Of a stretch of 5,350 nt of DNA, positions 1 through 4,618 are shown piece after piece (the first letter of the stretch is position 1; every line of letters starts with the position of its first letter). The notes under the pieces were generated by a model. The model saw nothing but the letters and a program-made list of their open reading frames with translations, ran no database searches and was not told the DNA's origin. The translations under genes were made by a program, and so were the position numbers. Source of the stretch: Candidatus Methylomirabilota bacterium (GTDB taxonomy: Bacteria > Methylomirabilota > Methylomirabilia > Methylomirabilales > JACPAU01). Location of the stretch: assembly GCA_023249205.1 (NCBI GenBank), contig JAHFDC010000079.1, positions 1 to 5,350 on the forward strand. The letters run 5' to 3'.

Positions 1-377
1 GGGTGGCGGGGAAGACCCTTGCCGTCCTTGGGCTGGCGTTCAAGCCGAACACCGACGACATCCGGGAGGCGCCGGCCCTGGACCTCATCGGGGCCCTCCT
101 CGAGCGGGGCGCCCGGATCCGGGCCTTCGACCCTGCCGCGATGGCCAATGCGGCGCGCGTCCTGCCGGCGGTGGAGTACTGCAAGGACGCCTACGATGCG
201 GCAAGCGGGGCGGACGGGGTCGTCCTGGTGACGGAGTGGAACCAGTTCCGCAACCTGGACCTGGAGCGCCTCAAGGCGGCGCTCCGGCAGCCGGTCTTCG
301 TGGACCTGCGCAACGTGTACGAGCCGCGGCGGATGCGAGAGATGGGCTTCCGCTACACCGGGGTCGGGCGCGGATGA
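1..377 (+). CDS. ugd: UDP-glucose 6-dehydrogenase, C-terminal part (5' truncated by window edge)
   Basis: This is the C-terminal end of a UDP-glucose/GDP-mannose dehydrogenase-family protein, most likely UDP-glucose 6-dehydrogenase. That enzyme oxidises UDP-glucose to UDP-glucuronate with two NAD+ in the cytoplasm, for capsule, O-antigen or core sugars. About 124 codons are visible, in the frame whose first whole codon is at base 3; the GTG there is an internal valine, because the NAD-binding and central domains must lie upstream. What is seen is the UDP-binding domain: it opens with VLGLAFKPNTDDIREAPA, the family signature at its start, has an AFDP segment in the Rossmann-like fold, and ends with VDLRNVYEP and GFRYTGVGR, the usual terminus. 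The TGA stop overlaps the ATG of the next gene as ATGA. The family call is firm. The exact substrate (UDP-glucose rather than another NDP-sugar) is inferred, because the catalytic cysteine region is outside the window. Confidence 0.92.
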   Translation, partial: VAGKTLAVLGLAFKPNTDDIREAPALDLIGALLERGARIRAFDPAAMANAARVLPAVEYCKDAYDAASGADGVVLVTEWNQFRNLDLERLKAALRQPVFVDLRNVYEPRRMREMGFRYTGVGRG

Positions 378-739
378 TGGACCAGGGCGGCGTGCGGCAG
401 ATGGAGCGCCTGGCGCAGCGCCGGGCGGAGCACGTGGCGCTCCTCCTGGAGGAGGTGGAGCGCCTGGTCCAGGGCCTCATCGCGCTCAAAGCCAGGAGGG
501 TGTACCAGTTCGGCTCGCTGACCCGGCGACCGCCCGATCTCTTTACGGACGTGGATCTCCTGGCTGTCATGGAAAGCGACGAATCCTTCGTTCAGCGGCT
601 TCCTCGGATCTACATGGCCCTCAAGCCGAAGGTTGCCGCCGATATCCTTGTCTATACGCCGCAGGAGTTCGAGGAGATGCGCGAGCGGCCCTTCCTCCGC
701 CACGCTCTGAAAACAGCGGTCCTGCGGTATGCGGCCTGA
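374..739 (+). CDS. MNT-type minimal nucleotidyltransferase (putative antitoxin of an HEPN/MNT pair)
   Basis: A 121-residue cytoplasmic protein of the polymerase-beta-like minimal nucleotidyltransferase family. The catalytic signature is complete: G47-S48, exactly ten residues, then D59-x-D61 (the GSX10DXD pattern, in GSLTRRPPDLFTDVDLLAV). A third acidic residue, D90, lies in AADILVYTPQEFE, matching the third metal-ligand strand and the 'VYTPEEF' signature of these proteins. In characterised pairs such as MntA/HepT the MNT protein AMPylates its HEPN partner and neutralises it; that role is inferred here, not shown. The start is placed at the ATG at 374, which overlaps the ugd stop as ATGA; a second ATG follows directly at 377, and the frame stays open upstream only inside ugd. 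No strong ribosome-binding site is visible, so translational coupling to ugd is likely. Its 3' end overlaps the HEPN gene by 11 bases. The middle of the gene is noticeably less GC-rich than its neighbours. Confidence 0.9.
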   Translation: MMDQGGVRQMERLAQRRAEHVALLLEEVERLVQGLIALKARRVYQFGSLTRRPPDLFTDVDLLAVMESDESFVQRLPRIYMALKPKVAADILVYTPQEFEEMRERPFLRHALKTAVLRYAA

Positions 740-1142
740 GCCCCTGGAAGAGGGCCGCCGCTGGCTGGACCAGGCGCGCGACGACCTGCGATGGGCCGAG
801 CACCTTTCGCGCGAGGGAGGTTACAACATTGCCTGCTTTCTGGCCCAGCAAGTCGCGGAGAAAGCGTTGAAGGGGTTCCTCTATTCCCGGGGCGCCGATC
901 TGGTGTTGACACACTCGGTGGATGAGCTGCTGGGGATGGCCGCGGAGCACGATGAGGCCTTCCGGACAGCGCCTCAAGGGTGGGGGTCGCTGGACGGCTA
1001 CTACGTGGCGACTCGCTACCCGAACGCGTTGCCGGGGAGCATCCCGGCACGGGTGTATAGCCGGGAGATGGCGGCGGGGGCGGTCGGATTGGCGCGTGAG
1101 GTGGTCGAGTTCGTCGCGCGCCGCATCGAGGGCCAGGCATAG
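729..1142 (+). CDS. HEPN domain protein (putative toxin/partner of the MNT protein)
   Basis: A 137-residue all-helical HEPN-domain protein of the Pfam HEPN (PF05168) type. It shows the usual N-terminal helix (WLDQARDDLRWAEHL, residues 12-26), the core motif YNIACFLAQQVAEKALKGFL (residues 32-51), then THSVDELL (61-68) where relatives often have TH-D-L. The C-terminal part has YYVATRYPNA (91-100) and an SREMAAGAV helix typical of the family. HEPN proteins paired with MNT proteins are commonly toxin or nucleotide-binding partners, and some are RNases. The RNase motif R-X4-6-H is not present anywhere in this protein; the nearest, R54 to H62, has seven residues between. Classical RNase activity is therefore doubtful. 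The gene starts at the ATG at 729 inside the end of the MNT gene, with no clear Shine-Dalgarno sequence, which suggests coupled translation in fixed stoichiometry. It ends 67 bases before rmlA. The family is confident; the biological role is inference. Confidence 0.88.
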   Translation: MRPEPLEEGRRWLDQARDDLRWAEHLSREGGYNIACFLAQQVAEKALKGFLYSRGADLVLTHSVDELLGMAAEHDEAFRTAPQGWGSLDGYYVATRYPNALPGSIPARVYSREMAAGAVGLAREVVEFVARRIEGQA

Positions 1143-1150
1143 GGCTGGCC

Positions 1151-1174
1151 CCCGGCGCCCGACCGGGCGGCGGG
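1151..1174 (+). other. GC-rich hairpin between the HEPN gene and rmlA
   Basis: In the 67-base gap, CCCGGCGCCC (1151-1160) and GGGCGGCGGG (1165-1174) form a ten-position stem with one G-G mismatch around a GACC loop. No T tract follows, so it does not look like a standard intrinsic terminator. It could slow polymerase, mark an RNA processing point between the MNT/HEPN module and the rml genes, or simply reflect extreme local GC content. I see no promoter-like -10/-35 pair in the rest of the gap. Confidence 0.3.
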
Positions 1175-1202
1175 CCGGAGGATCTCGACGGGCAGGCGGG
1201 GG

Positions 1203-1208
1203 GGAGGT
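1203..1208 (+). promoter_or_regulatory. Candidate Shine-Dalgarno sequence of rmlA
   Basis: GGAGGT lies directly upstream of the GTG start at 1210 and is a perfect match to the anti-Shine-Dalgarno core. The spacing is unusually short, with one or two bases between it and the start codon, so it may work less well than its sequence suggests. It still supports this start because no other start codon in the frame gives the N-terminal nucleotide-binding motif without extra residues. Confidence 0.45.
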
Positions 1209-1209
1209 C

Positions 1210-2289
1210 GTGAAGGCGCTCATCACGGCGGGGGGGCGGGGGACGCGGCTGCGCCCCATCACCCACACCAGCAACAAGCACCTGATCCCCATCGCCAACA
1301 AGCCGATGATCCACTACGCCCTGGAGGCGGTGCTCGAGGCCGGCATCCGGGAGATCGGCATCGTCATCAGCCCGGAGACGGGCCACGAGATCCGGGCAGC
1401 CCTCGGGGACGGCTCGGCCTGGAACGCCCGCTTCACCTACGTCCTGCAGAATGCCCCCAGGGGCCTCGCCGACTGCGTGAAGGTGGCCGAGCCCTTCCTC
1501 GGGGCCGACCCCTTCGTCTTCTACCTGGGGGACAACGTCATCGTCGGGGGCATCCGCCACTTCGTGGAGCAGTTCCAGCGGGAAGGGAGCAACTGCCACC
1601 TGGTGCTGGCCAGGGTGAAGGACCCGGAGCGCTTCGGCGTTCCCGAGATCGTCGGCGGACGGATCGTAGCCGTGGAGGAGAAGCCGACCCAGCCCAAGAG
1701 CCCCTACGCGGTCACGGGCATCTACCTCTACGACCGGCACATCTTTGAGGCGGTGAAGGCCATCCGGTCCGGGCGGCGCGGCGAATTCGAGATCTCCGAC
1801 GCCCACCAGTTCCTGCTCGAGCGCGGCTACCGGGTTGGCTACTCGGAGATCACCGGCTGGTGGAAGGACACGGGGAAGCCCGAGGACCTGCTGGAGGCCA
1901 ATCGCCTGGTCCTGGACCGCATCCTGGAGGAAGACGGGGGGCGGATCGCCGGGACCGTGGATGCGGCCTCGGATGTCGCCGGGAAAGTCATCGTGCAGAA
2001 AGGGGCCACGATCGTGCGGAGCACGATCCGAGGCCCGGCCATCATCGGGGTGGAGGCGGTCGTCCAGGACGCCTACATCGGCCCCTTCACCGCCATCGGC
2101 GAGGGGTGTGAGATCCGCAACTCCGAGGTGGAGTACAGCATCGTCCTCCCCCGGAGCCGGCTCCTGCACGTGGACGTCCGGATCGAGCGGAGCCTGCTCG
2201 GCCGCGAGGTGACGATCCTGCGGGGGGAGACTCGCCCGCGGACCCAGAAGTTCATCGTGGGGGACCAGAGCGTGATCGAGCTGCCGTGA
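1210..2289 (+). CDS. rmlA: Glucose-1-phosphate thymidylyltransferase, long form
   Basis: A 359-residue enzyme that joins glucose-1-phosphate to dTTP, giving dTDP-glucose and pyrophosphate, the first step of dTDP-L-rhamnose and other dTDP-deoxysugar pathways. The start is the GTG at 1210, chosen because it places the signature ALITAGGRGTRLRP at residues 3-16 (nucleotide and Mg binding). Other landmarks are YLGDN (105-109, with the metal-binding D108), the sugar-phosphate-binding VEEKP around 155-159, and the YAVTGIYLYD strand. Residues beyond about 240 form the C-terminal left-handed beta-helix extension, with repeated I/V-G type turns and NSEVEYSIVL, that separates the 'long' RmlA family (about 355 residues) from the short 290-residue enzymes. 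The gene overlaps the following cupin gene by four bases (GTGA). The long form occurs both in rhamnose loci and in other deoxysugar loci, so the end product depends on the downstream genes. dTTP rather than UTP preference is inferred from family and context. Confidence 0.93.
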   Translation: MKALITAGGRGTRLRPITHTSNKHLIPIANKPMIHYALEAVLEAGIREIGIVISPETGHEIRAALGDGSAWNARFTYVLQNAPRGLADCVKVAEPFLGADPFVFYLGDNVIVGGIRHFVEQFQREGSNCHLVLARVKDPERFGVPEIVGGRIVAVEEKPTQPKSPYAVTGIYLYDRHIFEAVKAIRSGRRGEFEISDAHQFLLERGYRVGYSEITGWWKDTGKPEDLLEANRLVLDRILEEDGGRIAGTVDAASDVAGKVIVQKGATIVRSTIRGPAIIGVEAVVQDAYIGPFTAIGEGCEIRNSEVEYSIVLPRSRLLHVDVRIERSLLGREVTILRGETRPRTQKFIVGDQSVIELP

Positions 2290-2780
2290 AGAAGCCCGGC
2301 ATGATCGGGGGCGTGAAGACCAAGGCCCTGAAGGTCCTCGAGGACGACCGGGGCTTCCTCATGGAGATGCTCCGGGCGGACGATCCCCTCTTCGAGCGCT
2401 TCGGCCAGGTGTACGTCACCTGCTGCCGCCACGGGGTGGCGAAGGCGTGGCACTATCACAAGGAGCAGACGGACCACTTCGTCTGCCTCGCCGGCAGCGC
2501 GCTGGTCGTGCTGTATGACCTGCGCGACGGCTCCCCCACGAAGGGGCAGGTGGAGGAGTACATCCTGGAGGCGCCGCCGGGGAGGGAGCAGACCCCGCTT
2601 CTCCTGAAGATCCCACCCCTGGTCGTCCACGGCTTCACGGCCCTCACGGGCGACGAAGCCCGCATCGTGAATATCCCGACGCTCCCGTACCGCTACCGCG
2701 ACCCGGACGAGTTCCGCTACCCGTGGGACAGCGCGGAGGTCCCGTACCGGTGGCCGGCGCACGTGACCCGGGGGGGGTGA
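2286..2780 (+). CDS. RmlC-like cupin (dTDP-4-dehydrorhamnose 3,5-epimerase family), divergent
   Basis: A 164-residue single-domain cupin in the place expected for rmlC, the 3,5-epimerase acting between RmlB and RmlD. Family features are the DDRGFLMEMLR segment (20-30), AWHYHKEQTDHF (54-65), YDLRDGSPTKG (77-87), and IPPLVVHGF (109-117). H56 matches the catalytic histidine of the RGLH motif and H115 the one in AHGF. By comparison with remembered RmlC sequences, the catalytic tyrosine (LYK motif) is replaced by Asn129 in IVNIPTLPYRY, and the active-site lysine after the first motif is replaced by Asp63. This fits a recognised sub-branch annotated only as 'epimerase family protein', whose reaction I cannot state. 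The start is the GTG at 2286, overlapping the rmlA stop by four bases; an ATG at 2301 (residue 6) is a possible alternative. The gene ends in an 8-G tract one base before rmlB. Confidence 0.82.
   Translation: MKKPGMIGGVKTKALKVLEDDRGFLMEMLRADDPLFERFGQVYVTCCRHGVAKAWHYHKEQTDHFVCLAGSALVVLYDLRDGSPTKGQVEEYILEAPPGREQTPLLLKIPPLVVHGFTALTGDEARIVNIPTLPYRYRDPDEFRYPWDSAEVPYRWPAHVTRGG
2770..2777 (+). repeat. Homopolymeric G8 tract at the cupin/rmlB junction
   Basis: Eight consecutive G residues sit directly before the TGA stop of the cupin gene and five bases before the rmlB ATG. The tract encodes the last residues, Arg-Gly-Gly, and its 3' end with TGAG probably also serves as the purine-rich ribosome-binding region for rmlB. 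Loss of one G would put the cupin in frame with rmlB. Confidence 0.6.
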
Positions 2781-2781
2781 G

Positions 2782-3777
2782 ATGCGGCTCCTCGTCACCG
2801 GCGGCTGCGGCTTCATCGGGAGCAACTTCATCCGCCTCGTCCTCACCCGGGGGGTCGCGACCAGCATCGTCAACCTGGACGCCCTGAGTTACGCCGGGAA
2901 CCCCGAGAACCTGGCCGATCTCACCGGCGATGCCCGGTATCGGTTTGCCCTGGGGCGGGTGGAGGATCCGGCCGCGGTGGCGGAGGCGATCGCCGGCTGC
3001 GAGGCATGCGTCCACTTCGCGGCCGAGAGCCACGTGGACCGCTCCATCGAGGCGGCGGCGCCCTTTTTGCGCACGAACGTGATCGGCACGCAGGTCCTGC
3101 TCGATGCTGCGCGGAAGGCCGGCGTGCGCCGCTTTTTACACGTGTCCACCGACGAGGTGTACGGCAGCCTGGGGCCGGAGGAGGTTTCCACCGAGGCCAG
3201 TCCGCTGCGCCCCCGCTCCCCCTACGCTGCCAGCAAGGCGGCCGCCGATCATCTCGTGTTGGCCGCGCACGAGACCTTCGGCCTGCCGGTCCTCATCGCC
3301 CGCCCCTCCAACAACTATGGCCCCTACCAGTTCCCGGAGAAGTTCCTCCCCCTCATGATCACCAATGCCTTCGAGGACCGACCTCTGCCGATCTACGGGA
3401 CCGGCCGCAATGTCCGGGAGTGGCTCTTCGTGGAGGACTGCTGCGAGGGCCTCGCCGCGCTCTTGAAGACGGGCCGACCCGGGGAGATCTACAACGTGGG
3501 GGGCGGGACCGGGCACGAAAACCTCTCCGTGGCCCGGCGTCTCCTCGCGGCGCTTGGCAAGCCCGAGTCGCTCATCACCTTTGTCCCGGACCGCCCCGGG
3601 CATGACCTCCGCTACGCGCTGGACTCGGGGAAGATCGCCCGCGAGGCGGGCTGGCGGCCGCGCGTGGGCCTCGAGGAGGGATTGGCGCGGACGATCGACT
3701 GGTACCGGGAGCACGAACGGTGGTGGCGGCCGCTCAAGGGGGCTCTCAACCGTGAGACTCGCGGTTACTGGAGCTAG
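2782..3777 (+). CDS. rmlB: dTDP-glucose 4,6-dehydratase
   Basis: A 331-residue extended short-chain dehydrogenase/reductase that converts dTDP-glucose to dTDP-4-keto-6-deoxy-D-glucose, using tightly bound NAD+. The N-terminus carries the Rossmann motif TGGCGFIGSN (6-15, GxxGxxG). FAAESHVDRSI (around 79-89) is the characteristic RmlB nucleotide/cofactor segment. STDEVYG (122-128) contains the catalytic Thr/Asp/Glu set, with D124 and E125 being the dehydratase-specific acid pair. YAASK (148-152) is the catalytic YxxxK. RPSNNYGPYQFPEKFLP and GTGRNVREWLFVEDC are substrate-domain signatures, and WYREHERWWRPL near the C-terminus is typical of RmlB. All key residues are intact and the length is normal. 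The ATG at 2782 lies one base after the cupin stop and places the glycine motif correctly. The 3' end overlaps rmlD by 26 bases. The product is shared by rhamnose and many other deoxysugar pathways; RmlD next door favours rhamnose. Confidence 0.95.
   Translation: MRLLVTGGCGFIGSNFIRLVLTRGVATSIVNLDALSYAGNPENLADLTGDARYRFALGRVEDPAAVAEAIAGCEACVHFAAESHVDRSIEAAAPFLRTNVIGTQVLLDAARKAGVRRFLHVSTDEVYGSLGPEEVSTEASPLRPRSPYAASKAAADHLVLAAHETFGLPVLIARPSNNYGPYQFPEKFLPLMITNAFEDRPLPIYGTGRNVREWLFVEDCCEGLAALLKTGRPGEIYNVGGGTGHENLSVARRLLAALGKPESLITFVPDRPGHDLRYALDSGKIAREAGWRPRVGLEEGLARTIDWYREHERWWRPLKGALNRETRGYWS
3736..3742 (+). promoter_or_regulatory. Candidate Shine-Dalgarno sequence of rmlD inside rmlB
   Basis: AAGGGGG lies nine bases before the GTG at 3752, within the coding sequence of rmlB. 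Its position supports GTG 3752 over the next in-frame ATG at 3782, which would cut off the Rossmann glycine motif of RmlD. Confidence 0.45.
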
Positions 3778-4618
3778 GGGCATGCTGGGGCAGGACCTGG
3801 TCAGGGTCCTGCGCGCGGCCGGCCACGAGGTGAAGGCCTGGGACATCGGGCAGTGCGACGTCACGCGGCCGGAGCGGGTGCGGGCCGCCCTCGAGGGGAG
3901 CCGCCCGGCCCTGGTCTTCCACTGCGCGGGCTACACGGACGTGGACGGGGCCGAGGCGGACCCGGCAGCCGCGATGGGGGTCAATGGCGAGGGGACCGCC
4001 CACGTGGCCGAGGCCTGCCGGGCCGTCGGGGCCGGCCTCGTGTACATCAGCACGGACTACCTCTTCGACGGCTCCAGCCGGACCCCCTACCGGGAGGAAG
4101 ACCCGGTACACCCCCTGAACGCCTACGGCCGGTCGAAGTTGACCGGCGAAGACGCGGTGCGGGCCGCCCATCTGGAGAACGCCTGGATCATCCGGACCGC
4201 GTGGCTCTACGGCGCCGGCGGGAGGAACTTCGTCCAGGCCATCCTGGATCGGGCAGGGCAGGGTCATCCCCTCCAGGTTGTGACTGATCAGGAGGGCTCC
4301 CCGACCTATACAATGGATCTGGCGGGGGCCCTCGGCCGGATCCCCAAGGGCGTTCCCCCTGGGACCTATCACGTGACCAATGCCGGCAGCACGACCTGGT
4401 TCGCCTTCGCCCGGGCCATCCTCGATCGGGCCGGGATGCGGGAGACCCCCGTGCACCCCATCGCCACGCCCGCGAGTGGTCGGCCGGCCATACGCCCCGC
4501 CTACTCCGTTCTCGCCAATGAGAAGTGGGCCCTGGCCACCGGCGCCCCCCTCCGCCCCTGGCCGGCGGCCCTCGATGCCTTTCTTTCCGCTCTGGCTCCT
4601 CCCGTCAGGCGGCGGTGA
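3752..4618 (+). CDS. rmlD: dTDP-4-dehydrorhamnose reductase
   Basis: A 288-residue cytoplasmic short-chain dehydrogenase/reductase that reduces dTDP-4-keto-L-rhamnose to dTDP-L-rhamnose with NAD(P)H, the last step of the pathway. It begins RLAVTGARGMLGQDL, with the cofactor-binding GxxGxxG at residues 7-13. The CDVTRPERV segment follows, then HCAGYTDVDGAE, a typical RmlD signature. STDYLFDG (100-107) supplies the catalytic Thr/Asp and YGRSK (125-129) is the YxxxK catalytic motif. RTAWLYGAGGRNFV (148-161) and QEGSPTYTMDLA are further family hallmarks of the substrate domain. The length is normal for the family. The start is the GTG at 3752, which overlaps the end of rmlB by 26 bases; the next ATG would remove the glycine motif. 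The TGA stop overlaps the lptD start as TGATG. RmlD is the strongest evidence that the pathway ends in rhamnose, although related 4-ketoreductases acting on other dTDP-sugars look similar. Confidence 0.93.
   Translation: MRLAVTGARGMLGQDLVRVLRAAGHEVKAWDIGQCDVTRPERVRAALEGSRPALVFHCAGYTDVDGAEADPAAAMGVNGEGTAHVAEACRAVGAGLVYISTDYLFDGSSRTPYREEDPVHPLNAYGRSKLTGEDAVRAAHLENAWIIRTAWLYGAGGRNFVQAILDRAGQGHPLQVVTDQEGSPTYTMDLAGALGRIPKGVPPGTYHVTNAGSTTWFAFARAILDRAGMRETPVHPIATPASGRPAIRPAYSVLANEKWALATGAPLRPWPAALDAFLSALAPPVRRR

Noticed and set aside
236..373. Upstream extension of the MNT frame inside ugd
   Set aside because: The frame is open but the extra residues are Pro/Gly/Arg-rich and unlike any MNT N-terminus; the ATG at 374 gives a normal-length protein overlapping the ugd stop as ATGA.
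1151..1174. Hairpin as a rho-independent terminator
   Set aside because: No run of T follows the stem and the downstream sequence is GGAG-rich, so it lacks the defining second half of an intrinsic terminator.
1143..1209. A sigma-70 type promoter for rmlA
   Set aside because: The gap contains no AT-rich -10 element or recognisable -35 box; transcription most likely enters from upstream, or from a promoter type I cannot see.
652..2169. Long antisense open frame of 505 codons on the - strand
   Set aside because: It runs opposite to MNT, HEPN and rmlA, which have clear families and motifs. Its translation is rich in Pro, Arg, Gly and Asp with no recognisable domain, as expected from reading GC-rich codons in antisense.
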